64,000 nt of DNA from Brucella thiophenivorans (GCF_002252445.1 NZ_NNRJ01000015.1:434001-498000); one strand, 5' to 3'; counted from the first letter of the stretch, positions 1 to 10,400 are shown. A program made the numbers and translations. The notes: generated by a model from the sequence alone, not told the origin.

Positions 1-428
1 TCCGCTTTCGTGCGGGCGTAGTCGGATGCGGAGTTGGCATCGGCTGCGAGCGACGAAAGATGCGTGAGCTTAAGGCCTGCTGCCTTGGTGGCTTCGGCAA
101 CGTTCTTTGCACCCAGCACCTGAACAGAATTGAAACGTTGCTTGCCGCCTTCTGCAAGAATGCCAACCAGGTTGATGACGTGATCGGCACCCATGATCGC
201 GCGCTCGACCGATCCGCGATGACGAACATTGGCCTGAACCATCTGGATCTGGCCGACATTGCCGATCGGTGCCATGTAATAAGCGATTTCTGGCTTGCGC
301 ACGGCAACGCGCACCCGATAGCCGCGCTTGGTGAGGCTTGCTACGACCGCGCGTCCAACAAAGCCAGAGCCGCCAAAAACGGTGACCAGTTTCGGCTTGT
401 TGTGAACTTCGTTTGGTTCGGTCTTCAT
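1..428 (-). CDS. NDUFA9-like NAD(P)-binding oxidoreductase, N-terminal part
   Basis: This minus-strand gene starts at an ATG at 428 and runs off the left edge of the window, so only about 142 N-terminal residues are seen. Residues 14-26 read VTVFGGSGFVGRA, the glycine-rich dinucleotide-binding turn (GxxGxxG) of an atypical short-chain dehydrogenase Rossmann fold. Further on come VINLVGIL and the segment THLSSLAAD, which match the NDUFA9/complex I 39-kDa-like family seen in alphaproteobacteria. That family is thought to bind NAD(P)H and is linked to respiratory complex I or to quinone metabolism; the bacterial role is not settled. It is divergent from lepA, with a 194-base gap. The reading frame on the opposite strand at 60-626 is a shadow of this gene. 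Confidence 0.8.
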   Translation of the reverse strand, partial: MKTEPNEVHNKPKLVTVFGGSGFVGRAVVASLTKRGYRVRVAVRKPEIAYYMAPIGNVGQIQMVQANVRHRGSVERAIMGADHVINLVGILAEGGKQRFNSVQVLGAKNVAEATKAAGLKLTHLSSLAADANSASDYARTKA

Positions 429-622
429 CCTGAACTCCTGCATGAAAGCCTGATTATGACGTTGCGCATGATGATTGCGGCATGTTTTCTGGCGCTGATT
501 TATCGCCTTTTGGCAACAACGCAAAGGGGACTTGTTGTCACGACTGCGACAAAGGCCGCTTTTCCCGTATTAAACACGCAATACCGCTTTGAGATTTCGC
601 GGCTTACTGGTAAATCGCGCGC

Positions 623-2431
623 ATGAGCACACCACTTGACCATATTCGCAATTTTTCGATCGTCGCCCATATCGACCACGGCAAATCGACGCTGGCCGAC
701 CGCCTCATTCAATTGACGGGCGGGCTGGACACGCGTGAGATGAAGGACCAGGTCCTCGACTCGATGGATATCGAGCGCGAGCGCGGTATCACCATCAAAG
801 CCCAGACCGTTCGTCTTAACTATAAGGCGAAGAACGGCGAGGACTATGTGCTGAACCTTATCGACACCCCCGGACACGTTGACTTCGCCTATGAAGTCTC
901 GCGTTCGCTGGCTGCATGCGAAGGGTCGCTCTTGGTGGTGGATGCTTCACAGGGCGTTGAAGCGCAGACACTGGCCAATGTCTATCAGGCCATCGACAAC
1001 AATCACGATATTGTTGTGGTGCTGAACAAGGTTGATCTTCCGGCAGCCGAGCCTGAGCGCGTTCAGAACCAGATCGAAGAAGTGATCGGCATTGACGCGA
1101 GCAAGGCCGTGATGATCTCGGCCAAAACCGGCCTTGGTATCCCTGATGTGCTGGAAGCGATTGTTGAGCAGCTGCCGCCTCCAAAAGAGGGCGACCGCAC
1201 TGCGCCGCTGAAAGCCATGCTGGTCGACAGCTGGTATGATAGTTATTTGGGCGTTATTGTTCTGGTCCGCGTGATTGATGGCGTGCTGAAAAAAGGCCAG
1301 ACCATCCGCATGATGGGTACAGGCGCGAAATATCCAGTTGAACGCACTGGCGTGTTTACGCCGAAGATGGTTCAGATGGATGAACTCGGACCGGGTGAAC
1401 TCGGCTTTATTACAGCGTCTATTAAAGAAGTCGCTGATACGCGCGTTGGTGATACCATCACCGAAGATCGTCGCCCGACGGAAAAGCCTTTGACGGGCTT
1501 TAAGCCTGCGCAGCCAGTTGTGTTCTGCGGACTGTTTCCGGTTGATGCGGCGGACTTTGAAGATCTGCGCGCAGCCATGGGCAAGCTGCGCCTCAATGAT
1601 GCGTCGTTCTCCTTTGAAATGGAGACGTCGGCTGCACTTGGTTTCGGTTTCCGCTGCGGCTTCTTGGGGCTTCTGCATCTTGAAATCATTCAGGAACGTC
1701 TTGAGCGCGAGTTTGATCTCGATCTCATCACGACAGCGCCTTCGGTTGTCTATCGCCTGAACATGCAGGACGGCTCGCAGAAAGAGCTGCACAACCCGGC
1801 TGATATGCCGGATGTTGTGAAGATCGAAGCGATTGAAGAGCCGTGGATTCGCGCCACCATCATGACGCCAGATGATTATCTCGGCGCGATCATGAAGCTC
1901 TGTCAGGAGCGTCGCGGCCTCCAGATTGATCTGACCTATGTTGGCCCGCGTGCGATGATCACCTATGATCTGCCGCTCAACGAAGTCGTTTTCGATTTCT
2001 ATGATCGTCTGAAGTCGATCTCGAAGGGCTATGCATCGTTCGACTATAACCTCTCGGACTACCGTGAGGGCGATCTGGTCAAGATGTCAATCCTCGTGAA
2101 CGAAGAGCCAGTTGACGCGCTTTCGATGCTGGTTCACCGTTCTGCTGCTGAAAAGCGTGGCCGTGTGCTTTGCGAAAAGCTCAAAGAGCTGATCCCGCAG
2201 CATATGTTCAAGATCCCGATTCAGGCGGCAATCGGCGGCCGTATCGTGGCGCGCGAAACCATTTCGGCGCTGCGTAAGGACGTGACGGCCAAGTGCTATG
2301 GCGGCGATATTTCGCGTAAACGCAAACTTCTGGACAAGCAGAAGGAAGGTAAAAAGCGCATGCGCCAGTTCGGCAAGGTCGAAATTCCACAAGAGGCCTT
2401 CATTCAGGCGCTCAAGATGGGTGATGATTAA
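623..2431 (+). CDS. lepA: Elongation factor 4 (LepA), ribosome-associated GTPase
   Basis: The product has 602 residues, the normal length for LepA. It begins with the switch/P-loop region of a translational GTPase ([13 protein letters not shown] at about residues 15-27), followed by DTPGH (G3) near residue 80 and NKVD (G4) near residue 134. The C-terminal part carries the LepA-specific domain ending in a basic stretch ([17 protein letters not shown]). LepA is a cytoplasmic GTPase that acts on ribosomes during initiation and elongation. The ATG at 623 is the only start that gives the family's usual N-terminus ([20 protein letters not shown]). A strong intrinsic terminator follows at once, so it is probably the last gene of its transcription unit. 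Nothing is unusual in it. Confidence 0.98.
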   Translation: MSTPLDHIRNFSIVAHIDHGKSTLADRLIQLTGGLDTREMKDQVLDSMDIERERGITIKAQTVRLNYKAKNGEDYVLNLIDTPGHVDFAYEVSRSLAACEGSLLVVDASQGVEAQTLANVYQAIDNNHDIVVVLNKVDLPAAEPERVQNQIEEVIGIDASKAVMISAKTGLGIPDVLEAIVEQLPPPKEGDRTAPLKAMLVDSWYDSYLGVIVLVRVIDGVLKKGQTIRMMGTGAKYPVERTGVFTPKMVQMDELGPGELGFITASIKEVADTRVGDTITEDRRPTEKPLTGFKPAQPVVFCGLFPVDAADFEDLRAAMGKLRLNDASFSFEMETSAALGFGFRCGFLGLLHLEIIQERLEREFDLDLITTAPSVVYRLNMQDGSQKELHNPADMPDVVKIEAIEEPWIRATIMTPDDYLGAIMKLCQERRGLQIDLTYVGPRAMITYDLPLNEVVFDFYDRLKSISKGYASFDYNLSDYREGDLVKMSILVNEEPVDALSMLVHRSAAEKRGRVLCEKLKELIPQHMFKIPIQAAIGGRIVARETISALRKDVTAKCYGGDISRKRKLLDKQKEGKKRMRQFGKVEIPQEAFIQALKMGDD

Positions 2432-2440
2432 GAAATATAA

Positions 2441-2467
2441 AGAGGTGCCTTGAGCACCTCTTTTTTG
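2441..2467 (+). terminator. Intrinsic terminator after lepA
   Basis: AGAGGTGC and GCACCTCT form a perfect 8-bp stem around the loop CTTGA, followed by a run of T. It lies 10 bases past the lepA stop codon. Confidence 0.9.
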
Positions 2468-2506
2468 TTTAGGTTTTGAAACTGCAGAAAACGGAAATGA
2501 TGTTTG

Positions 2507-2815
2507 ATGAGTAACGCGCCCCGCATCTCCATCACATACTGCACGCAATGCAACTGGATGCTGCGGGCGGCGTGGCTCGCACAGGAGCTATTGCAGACAT
2601 TCGGGCAGGACGTTGCAGAAGTGGCGCTGCGGCCCTCAACGGGTGGCGTGTTTGAAATCCGCATTCACATGCCCGATGGCAACGAAGAGTTTATCTGGGA
2701 GCGTAAGCGTGACGGCGGTTTCCCTGAAGCCAAAGTGTTGAAGCAGCGCGTGCGTGATCTTGTATGGCCTGAGCGTGATCTTGGTCATGCCGATAAACAA
2801 GCAAAGCCTGAATAA
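2507..2815 (+). CDS. SelT/SelW/SelH family (Rdx) thioredoxin-fold protein
   Basis: This is a small protein of 102 residues with the motif YCTQCNW near the N-terminus, the CxxC redox pair of the SelW-like (Rdx) family. In selenoproteins of this family the second position is selenocysteine; here it is a normal cysteine, so this is the sulfur homologue. The middle segment STGGVFEI and the RKRDGGFPEAKVLKQRVRD tail are typical of the family, where GGxF(E/D) and GGFPE are conserved. The cellular role is unknown; a glutathione- or thioredoxin-linked redox function is usually assumed. The ATG at 2507 is preferred; a TTG lies directly in front of it. The gene sits alone between two terminators. Confidence 0.88.
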   Translation: MSNAPRISITYCTQCNWMLRAAWLAQELLQTFGQDVAEVALRPSTGGVFEIRIHMPDGNEEFIWERKRDGGFPEAKVLKQRVRDLVWPERDLGHADKQAKPE

Positions 2816-2820
2816 GACAA

Positions 2821-2843
2821 AGCCCGCAAATTGCGGGTTTTTG
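2821..2843 (+). terminator. Intrinsic terminator after the SelW-like gene
   Basis: CCCGCAA and TTGCGGG form a short stem followed by five T residues, starting 8 bases after the stop codon at 2815. The rest of the gap up to zinT holds a second small inverted repeat (GCACAAGCGC...GCGCTTTGTGC, about 2912-2939) of unknown meaning. Confidence 0.75.
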
Positions 2844-3010
2844 TTGATCTGGGTTCCCGTCGAAATGTCTCATAGCTGATTATGCAACACCTGTTTGTTG
2901 CGCACATCCACCGGCACAAGCGCGTGTGCGCTTTGTGCACAGACACCCAATAAATTGCTGCCAACGATAGTTGCGCTTGTCAGAAGCCATAAGAGTGTCT
3001 ATTTCAAAAT

Positions 3011-3025
3011 TGTAACGATATTACA
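3011..3025 (+). promoter_or_regulatory. Candidate Zur operator upstream of zinT
   Basis: TGTAACGATATTACA is an imperfect palindrome (TGTAA-N5-TTACA) 29 bases before the zinT start codon. zinT is zinc-starvation induced through Zur in many proteobacteria, and AT-rich palindromes containing GTAAT/ATTAC are typical Zur boxes. The assignment rests on position and shape only. Confidence 0.45.
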
Positions 3026-3053
3026 TTACCTTTACAACTAGGAGAGAATCGAT

Positions 3054-3722
3054 ATGTTAAAATTGCTTGCTTCGCTTGGCCTTTGCGCAGCTATGGTTGT
3101 TTCAGGTCCGGCCCTGGCAGAGACAAAGGAAAAATCGGTGTCCAGTCACAATCATTCGCATTCCCATGACCACGCCCACAAAGATGATAAGAATGTGTCC
3201 AATGGCTATTTTGAGGATAACCAGGTCAAAGATCGCAAGCTATCCGATTGGGAAGGTGATTGGCAGTCCGTCTATCCCTATTTGAAGGATGGTACGCTGG
3301 ATGCCGTCTTTGCGCACAAGGCAGAGCATGGCGATAAGAGCGCTAAAGAGTACAGCGATTATTACGAAATCGGCTATCGAACAGATGTCGACCGTCTTGT
3401 CATCAAGGGTGACGAGGTCTCTTTCTATAAAGGCGATAAGGCTTCATCTGGCAAATATGCAAGCGATGGCTATGAGATTCTGACATATGCCAAGGGCAAT
3501 CGCGGAGTTCGCTTTATCTTCAAAAAGGTTGAGGGCGATGGCTCTGCACCCGAATATATGCAGTTCAGCGATCATATCATCGCGCCTGAAAAGGCAGATC
3601 ACTATCATCTTTATTGGGGCAATGATCGTGCGGCTCTGCTTAAAGAGGTCACGAACTGGCCGACCTACTATCCTTCATCAATGAATGGCAAAGATGTTGC
3701 TCATGAAATGATGCATCATTGA
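3054..3722 (+). CDS. zinT: ZinT periplasmic zinc/cadmium-binding lipocalin-like protein
   Basis: The product has 222 residues with a clear Sec signal peptide (MLKLLASLGLCAAMVVSGPALA, cut near residue 22). Then follows a histidine-rich stretch HNHSHSHDHAH (about residues 32-42), a flexible metal-collecting arm. The rest is a ZinT/YodA domain: SDWEGDWQSVYPYL at about 63-76, YRTDVDRL, and the C-terminal DHYHLYWG with the metal-binding histidines HxH. ZinT is periplasmic and passes zinc to the ZnuA binding protein of the ZnuABC importer when zinc is scarce. No znu gene is in the window. The ATG at 3054 has the Shine-Dalgarno GGAGAG 7 bases upstream. A possible Zur operator precedes it. Confidence 0.95.
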   Translation: MLKLLASLGLCAAMVVSGPALAETKEKSVSSHNHSHSHDHAHKDDKNVSNGYFEDNQVKDRKLSDWEGDWQSVYPYLKDGTLDAVFAHKAEHGDKSAKEYSDYYEIGYRTDVDRLVIKGDEVSFYKGDKASSGKYASDGYEILTYAKGNRGVRFIFKKVEGDGSAPEYMQFSDHIIAPEKADHYHLYWGNDRAALLKEVTNWPTYYPSSMNGKDVAHEMMHH

Positions 3723-3759
3723 TAATTTGATCTGCAAACAGCGGAATCTTTTCAAAGGG

Positions 3760-3793
3760 CCAAGGTGCGACAGCTGCCTTGGTCTTTCCTCTT
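3760..3793 (+). terminator. Probable terminator after zinT
   Basis: CCAAGG and CCTTGG pair across an 11-base loop, followed by the T-rich stretch TCTTTCCTCTT. The stem is only 6 bp, so this is moderate evidence. Confidence 0.5.
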
Positions 3794-3894
3794 ATAGATA
3801 TCATTACGCGTTCTGCATCCCTGTCGCAGGGTACGACATGAGTTTAACCGCAGAACGAGGTCTGCGAAAACAAGATCTAACGTATTGAAAAAAA

Positions 3895-3971
3895 TGGCGC
3901 ACCCGAAAGGATTCGAACCTCTGACCCCCAGATTCGTAGTCTGGTGCTCTATCCAGCTGAGCTACGGGTGC
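3895..3971 (-). tRNA. tRNA-Arg (anticodon ACG)
   Basis: Read on the minus strand this is a complete 77-base tRNA with encoded CCA. The acceptor arms GCACCCG and CGGGTGC pair perfectly, the D arm is GCTCAGCTGGATAGAGC, the anticodon stem-loop is CCAGA-CTACGAA-TCTGG giving anticodon ACG, and the T arm has GGTTCGAATCC. ACG, read after A-to-I editing of position 34, serves CGU/CGC/CGA arginine codons. It stands alone, with no sign of an integrated element next to it. A reading frame across it that encodes VAQLDRAPDYESGGQRFES is the well-known false protein made by translating tRNA genes. Confidence 0.97.
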
Positions 3972-4204
3972 GTGCCTGTTTGCCGCGTTTGCTGCGGCGA
4001 TGGGCGGTTGATAATCGGACAGATTGCTAAATGCAAGCACCTTCTTGGAAAAAAATGCGCTTATGTGAAGTTTTCTCGTCAATGCCCGGTTTTGTGGGCT
4101 TTTTTAGCCGTTCGTAAAATGGGGAAAACCTCCGTGAAGCGAAAATCATCTCACGTGTGGCCGTAGGAATCATTCGTCCAACAGGAATCACAGCGTGAAA
4201 TGCT

Positions 4205-5767
4205 CTAACTATGCTGACTATTTTGCTTTTCGTTCCAATTCGGCAGGTCTGGCAGGCGAATCTCAAAATGTGCGCCGATGGGCCGATCTTCGCGCAGTTC
4301 AATCGTGCCGCCATGCGCTCGGGTAAGTTCCTGCGCAATCGCAAGGCCAAGACCTGTTCCGTCGCTGCGTGTGGAGCCTTTAAAGGCCGTGAAGAGGTGA
4401 TCACGGGCTTTTTGTGGCAGGCCTGGACCTGTGTCTTCAACGCCGATGATCGCGGTGGTGCCGATGCGGCCTGCGGAAATGGTCAGACGTTTGACGGTTG
4501 CGACATCGCCGGTGTGATCGCGTTCCATCGCCTGTACTGAATTGCGGCAAAGATTACACAAAACCCGGAAGAGCTGTTCAGAATCGGCATTGAGTTCAAA
4601 ATCATCTGCAACCAGATTCTCAAACTCGATCCCGCTGTCTTTGTTCAGATTGAGCGTTTCCTGAACATCGAGAATGATCGAGTGAAGCTGCACGCGACGT
4701 GGCGCAGGCGGCAGCTCCTGCGAACGACCATAAGCCATTACGCTTTCCGAATAGCTGATTGCCCGGCTGAGCGTGTGAATGAGCTTTGGCGCAAAACGCT
4801 TCACCATTGGGTCATCAATATCCGCCAGCCTGTCCGACATGAGTTGCGCCGAAGCCAGAATATTGCGCATGTCATGATTGATTTTAGAAACCGCAAGTCC
4901 AAGATCGGCAAGATGCTTCTGTTCTTTAAGCGTGCGTTGCAAATCGCTCTGAATATGTGCAATCTGCCGCTGGGCGACGCCAAATTCATCTTTGCGGTTT
5001 TCCGGCACCAGAATGAGTGTTGGATTGTCAGGTGCTGAGGCAAAATCAATCATATTGCGATGCATGAGCCGCACCGGGCGCAACAGCATTTCATGAATGA
5101 TAAGATAGATAAGGCTCGCGGCAATCACTGATATGAGCAAAGAGATGATAGCCACATTGATCGCGTAGCTCAGCATTGCGTGACGCAATGGTGCGTCCGA
5201 GGTAACGATTTCGATGATGCGTCCAGGTGTATCTGATTGTGGGTTTGAATCATAAATACGCAATGTGCGATTGCCGCCATTGAATAACGTTCCGAAGGCA
5301 TCCCAGATTGCGGCGGCTTCGCTGACATTGGCAAGATCAACAACCTGATCAATCCTATCCGGCATTTCGCTCATCGCCAGAAGATGCGATGCGCCTGCCT
5401 CACGAAAGGCAATAGCTTTTGTACCCGTCGCAAGCAGAACCTTATCCTGCACATCGCGCGGAATATCGATATTGCCGCTTGCGATGAGAACTTCGCTAAC
5501 CGCCTCGACGGTATCAAGCCGCGAACTCATCCAGCGTACGCGCATATTGGCAATGGATGGAACGAAGATCAGAACTTCGGCAATTAGCACCGCAAGAGCG
5601 GTGAGAATAAGAAGTTTGCTCGAAAGCCTGTTGCGCCAGCGAAGGCGGGTAAATTGGGCAGGCGATGTATTGTCCTGTGGTGCAGTCTTGGCTGTTATGG
5701 GGGCGGCATTTGCGGCTGCATCAGTAACAGCCTTCCCGTTATCCATGGATTTTTCAACAGCCGTCAT
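4205..5767 (-). CDS. Membrane-bound sensor histidine kinase (orphan)
   Basis: The product has 520 residues. A polar N-terminal tail of about 50 residues is followed by a membrane segment (51-70), a periplasmic sensor region (about 72-200), a second membrane segment (203-225) and a HAMP-like linker. The dimerisation domain has SKINHDMRN with the phosphorylated histidine at about 298. The ATPase domain has LCRNSVQAM (N box, about 400), VEDTGPGLP (G1) and GTGLGLAIAQEL (G2). All parts needed for autophosphorylation are present. No response regulator is next to it: upstream is a 526-base gap and downstream the tRNA. The H box HDMRN is slightly unusual compared with HELRT, and is seen in a family of Rhizobiales kinases. 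The signal it senses cannot be read from sequence. Confidence 0.9.
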   Translation of the reverse strand: MTAVEKSMDNGKAVTDAAANAAPITAKTAPQDNTSPAQFTRLRWRNRLSSKLLILTALAVLIAEVLIFVPSIANMRVRWMSSRLDTVEAVSEVLIASGNIDIPRDVQDKVLLATGTKAIAFREAGASHLLAMSEMPDRIDQVVDLANVSEAAAIWDAFGTLFNGGNRTLRIYDSNPQSDTPGRIIEIVTSDAPLRHAMLSYAINVAIISLLISVIAASLIYLIIHEMLLRPVRLMHRNMIDFASAPDNPTLILVPENRKDEFGVAQRQIAHIQSDLQRTLKEQKHLADLGLAVSKINHDMRNILASAQLMSDRLADIDDPMVKRFAPKLIHTLSRAISYSESVMAYGRSQELPPAPRRVQLHSIILDVQETLNLNKDSGIEFENLVADDFELNADSEQLFRVLCNLCRNSVQAMERDHTGDVATVKRLTISAGRIGTTAIIGVEDTGPGLPQKARDHLFTAFKGSTRSDGTGLGLAIAQELTRAHGGTIELREDRPIGAHFEIRLPDLPNWNEKQNSQHS

Positions 5768-5972
5768 ACGTTAAATCCAGATTGACAGGCTGTGAGGCAT
5801 AATGCGCTCGTGCCCAATTTAGTATGCTCGTCATAATGCAATACGTATAAATCCTGCCTTTTATATATGGATGCGCAAGATAATTCCAACGGGCATTATC
5901 TATTTTGCGTGAAGCCTGATGGCAACGTTGTCTTTGATACGCATGTGCGTCCGAGACGACGCACGGTGCTTT

Positions 5973-6078
5973 AGCGCATGTCTCACAAAAGTGGGAACCG
6001 GTTTTAGGATAAAGACATGTGTTAAAATAAATGGATAGAGCGAGCGCGGTGGATATGATTAAGCGCGACACGCTCTAG
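5973..6078 (+). repeat. Dispersed intergenic repeat, copy 1 (106 bases)
   Basis: This 106-base unit starts AGCGCATGTCTC, contains AAAAGTGGGAACCGGTTTT, and ends CGCTCTAG. By eye it matches the unit at 54749-54854 at about 95 of 106 positions with no gaps. Its first half folds as a hairpin (GCATGTCT with AGACATG), and its second half as AGAGCG...CGCTCT. It lies in the 526-base gap between the histidine kinase and the RND efflux genes; I see no gene in the rest of that gap, and the promoter of the efflux operon should be in its last 200 bases. Confidence 0.9.
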
Positions 6079-6293
6079 CATTACCGAAATTTAACTCGAC
6101 GCACTGAATCGCTGCGTGCAAAGTCGCAAATGGGAAAATCTGTGATGACGCAAGCGATGCACTTTTATGTGCAACCGGTTGGGTCGATCATCATTTTGAT
6201 ACTGTTTGCTGACATATTTTGCAGCCAACATGAATGTGCATATTTTATCAGAGGTTTGTCGCCGTGCTCGACAGAGCCTTTCCGGAGAGTTGA

Positions 6294-7415
6294 ATGAAAT
6301 CCTGGAAGCAGATTGTTCTGTGCCTGCTTATTATTGGTGCTGCCGGTGGTGGCTGGTATTTATACAAAAACAAAGGCTCTGCCACTCAGGAAACGTCCGG
6401 GCAGCAGACGCGTGGGCAGTCTTCGGGGCAGGCTGCACCTTTGGTCATCGTTGAAGCGGCAGGACAGGAAACCATCAACAATCGCCTGACCGCTATTGGC
6501 TCTGCGCGTGCGCTGAGCACTGTTTCAGTCACGCCTTTTTCCAGCGGCACGATGAACAAGCTTCTTGTGAAGGCCGGAGACACCGTAGAGGCTGGCGATG
6601 CAATTGCAGAACTTGACAATGAGACAGAAACGATCGCGGTCAACAAGGCGCAGATTGCGCTCAAAGATGCGCAAACGACCCGTGATCGCATAGCGCGGCT
6701 TCGGGCGACCAACACCGCAACGGTTGTGCAGGAAATTGAAGCTGATCTGGCGCTGGCAAATACCAATCTTGCTCTGCAGGATGCGCAGCTTGCTTTAAGC
6801 CGTCGCACCGTTCGTGCACCTATTTCGGGTGTTGTCGGCATTCTTCCGGTCAATGCCGGCAATTACATCACGGCGGATACGTCTATTGCGCGTATTGATG
6901 ATCGTTCCAAGGTTTTGATCGACATATGGGTGCCGGAACGTTTTGCACCGCAGATCAAGGTTGGCCTGCCGGTCAGCGCGCAATCGACGGCTTTGCCCGG
7001 CGTCAACTATAGTGGCGTCATTAATGCCGTGGATAACACGCTTGATGAAGCAAGCCGCACTTTGCATGTACGCGCTGAAATCGACAATGATCAGGACCGT
7101 TTGCGGGCCGGCATGTCGTTCTCGGTGACAGTTCTGTTTCCAGGCGATAGCTATCCATCGGTCGATCCGCTGGCAATCCAGTGGGGTGCCGATGGCTCTT
7201 ATGTCTGGCGCGTGGATGACGGCAAGGCCGAGAAAGTGCCTGCGCGCATCGTGCAGCGCAATTCCACCAACATCCTTATCGACGGCCCGGTCAAACAGGG
7301 CGATATGATCGTGACACAAGGTGTGCAGAGTGTGCGCGACGATGCGCCCGTTCGGGTGCAGAGCGAACAGGGGACGGCACTGGCCGATCCCGCTAAAACC
7401 CGAACTGCAGGGTGA
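6294..7415 (+). CDS. RND efflux periplasmic adaptor (HlyD/AcrA family)
   Basis: The product has 373 residues. It starts with an inner-membrane anchor (about residues 5-22) followed by a glycine/glutamine-rich linker. The adaptor fold is then visible: the lipoyl half-motif VKAGDTVEAGDAIAELDNE (about 100-118), a helical hairpin with IALKDAQTTRDRIARL, the second lipoyl half with TVRAPISGVVGILPVNAGNYI, and a beta-barrel/MP domain. Such proteins join an RND pump to an outer-membrane TolC-type channel. The start ATG at 6294 follows the Shine-Dalgarno CGGAGAG. The pump gene follows 9 bases later, so they form an operon. No outer-membrane factor and no regulator gene is adjacent. Confidence 0.93.
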   Translation: MKSWKQIVLCLLIIGAAGGGWYLYKNKGSATQETSGQQTRGQSSGQAAPLVIVEAAGQETINNRLTAIGSARALSTVSVTPFSSGTMNKLLVKAGDTVEAGDAIAELDNETETIAVNKAQIALKDAQTTRDRIARLRATNTATVVQEIEADLALANTNLALQDAQLALSRRTVRAPISGVVGILPVNAGNYITADTSIARIDDRSKVLIDIWVPERFAPQIKVGLPVSAQSTALPGVNYSGVINAVDNTLDEASRTLHVRAEIDNDQDRLRAGMSFSVTVLFPGDSYPSVDPLAIQWGADGSYVWRVDDGKAEKVPARIVQRNSTNILIDGPVKQGDMIVTQGVQSVRDDAPVRVQSEQGTALADPAKTRTAG

Positions 7416-7424
7416 GGATAAAGC

Positions 7425-10400
7425 GTGAGCAATCCTAAATCGTCTTCGGGAAACACTGGCGGCTCGACAGCACTGTTCATTCGCCGCCCTGTCTTTGCCT
7501 TCGTCATCAATGTCCTGATTATCGTTGCGGGCCTGGCTGCCTTTTCGGGCGTCGACATTCGCGAATTGCCGGATGTGGATCGCCCGGTCGTTACGATCAG
7601 TACCGATTTCAGTGGCGCTTCGGCTGAAACCATCGATCGGCAATTGACGCAGGTTTTGGAAAACGCTGTGGCGCGTGTTTCGGGCGTGAAGTCGATTTCG
7701 TCGAGTTCATCCTTTGAACGCAGCCGCGTCACGGTCGAGTTCAACGATGGCGTTGATCTGAATGTCGCTGCAGCCGATATGCGCGATGCGATTTCGCGTG
7801 TGGCGAATAATCTGCCCGATGATGCCGATCCCTCGCGCATTATCAAGGCGGATTCCAACGCCGATGCGGTGATGCGCCTTGCGGTTACATCGGACACCAT
7901 GTCCGTCGATGATATGACGGTTCTGGTTGAGGATGACATACAAGATGTGCTTTCCGCCGTACCCGGCGTGGCCGATGTGCAGATCAATGGCGACCGCGAC
8001 AAGATTTTCCGTATCGACATTAATCAGGCGCGTCTGGCAAGCTATGGCCTAACGATTGCAGATATATCCAGCGCACTTTCATCAATGGGGCTTGACGCAC
8101 CAGCGGGGTCTCTGCGCAGTTCCGATCAGTCGATTGTGGTGCGCGCTGCCGCCAATCTCGAAAAGCCTGAAGATTTCGAAAATGTCTACATCAAAGGACG
8201 CACGCAAATCCGCGATGTGGCAAGCGTGACCCTTGGGCCGGATATTGAAAGCTCATCCGTGCGCTCCAACGGCAAGACGGCAATCGGCCTTGGCATCGTG
8301 CGTCAAGCTCAGTCCAATACCTTGGATATTTCGCAAGGCGTCCGCGCAGCCGTTGATAATTTGCAAAAGACATTGCCACAGGGTGTTACGATCACGGTTA
8401 CCAGTGATGATGCAAACTTCATCAATGGCGCTATTCATGAGGTTGAAATTGCGCTGATTGCCTCGGTGCTGATTGTTGTTGCTATCATCTTTCTGTTTTT
8501 ATGGGATATACGCGCGACGCTTATTCCCGCTCTGGCGATTCCTGTGGCGCTGATTGGTACGGTCGCAGCTATTTATCTAACTGGCTTTTCCATCAATATC
8601 CTCACCCTTCTGGCGCTGGTGCTCGCAACGGGCCTTGTCGTGGACGATGCGATTGTTGTGCTTGAAAACATTGTGCGCCGACGCAATCAGGGCATGGGGC
8701 CGCGTGCGGCAGCAGTTCTTGGCACGCAGGAAGTGTTCTTCGCGGTTGTGGCGACCACACTCACGCTTGTTGCAGTTTTTGTGCCGATCTCCTTTTTGCC
8801 GGGGCAGGCGGGTGGCCTGTTCCGCGAATTTGGCTTTGTTCTTGCCATCGCGATTTTGCTGTCGTCCATTGTGGCACTCACACTCTGTCCGATGCTGGCA
8901 TCACGGTTTCTGAAAGAAGGCAACGACGAAGCGGAAGGTGGTGGCCATGGCCCGCTCTTCATGCGTCGTATTGGTAGTGGGCTTGGAAATTTCTATCGCA
9001 AAAGCTTGCATGCCTGTCTTTCGGCGCCTTTCATTGTGGTGCTGGCAGCGGTGCTTTTTGCAGGTGCATCCTATGTTGGTTTCGGACAGCTCCGACAGGA
9101 ACTGACGCCGACCGAAGATCGTGCATCGGCATTTTTGCGCGTTAATGGTCCACAGGGTATCAGTGTCGAGTTTCTTCAGTCGCAACTCAATCAGATCGAA
9201 CAAGCCGTGCAGCCTTTGCGCGATAGCGGTGAAATTCTCACTACCTATTCGATTGCCGGTTCGGGCGGTTCTTCCAATAATGGCTTCATGGTGCTTACAC
9301 TGGCCCCATGGAAGGAACGCAGTCGTTCGCAGCAGGAAATTCTGGCCGATGTTGAAGCACGCACGCGAGGCATAACAGGGGTGCGTATTTTCGCAGCTCA
9401 GCCCAACAGCCTTGGCATCCGCGGTGCCGGTAACGGCCTGCAATTTGCTATCGTCGGCAATGATTACGCCAAGCTCAGTCCTGCTGCCGATGCGGTCGTT
9501 GCGGCGCTTGAAAAAGATCCCCGTTTCCTGCAACCGCGCCTGTCGGTCGAACCGACACAGCCGCAGCTTTCTGTTGAGATCAATCGTGAACGCGCATCCG
9601 ATCTTGGCATTGATATAACGGGTCTGGCCAACGCGGTTCAATCAGTTCTCGATGGCCGCAAGATTGGCTCGGTCTATGTGGGCGACAGAAGTTTCGATGT
9701 GAAACTTGTATCCACCACCAACCCGATCAACGACCCGACCGACCTTGAGAATGTCTTCCTCAAGACAAGCGATGGGCGTTATGTTCCCATGTCTTCGATC
9801 GCGACGGTTGTGGAAGAGGCGGTGCCGCCGCAGCTTAATCGCGAAGAGCGCCAGCGGTCGGTTGCTATAACAAGCAATCTGCGCAGCGATTTCGCTTTGG
9901 GTGATGCCTATGCCGCAGCACTCGAGATCGCAGCACCCCTGCTGCCGCCCGGCAGTCACATCATTCCGCTGGCGGAAGCTTCGACCATGAGCGAAACCTC
10001 GACAGGCATCGTGCTGGTGTTTGGCTTTGCCATCATCATCATTCTGCTGGTTTTGGCCGCACAGTTTGAAAGCTTTGTCAGCGCACTGATCGTTATGGCG
10101 ACCGTTCCGTTGGGCCTTGGCTGCGCGGTGTTCGCGATGATTCTGACTGGGACTACGCTCAATGTCTATAGCCAGATCGGGCTTGTGCTATTGGTCGGCA
10201 TCATGGCCAAGAACGGTATTCTGATTGTCGAGTTTGCCGATCAGCTGCGCGACAAGGGCATGAATGTTCGTGAAGCTATCGAAGAAGCCGCCAATATTCG
10301 CCTGCGTCCGGTCTGCATGACCATGATATGCTCGGTGCTGGGTGGCGTACCGCTGGTGCTGGCAAGTGGGGCGGGTGCTGAAGCGCGTGTGGCACTTGGC

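Noticed and set aside
60-626. 188-residue plus-strand open frame
   Set aside because: It is a shadow of the NDUFA9-like gene on the minus strand and extends into the lepA start without family features.
3804-4082. Open frame on the minus strand encoding VAQLDRAPDYESGGQRFES
   Set aside because: It is the translation of tRNA-Arg, a common false gene.
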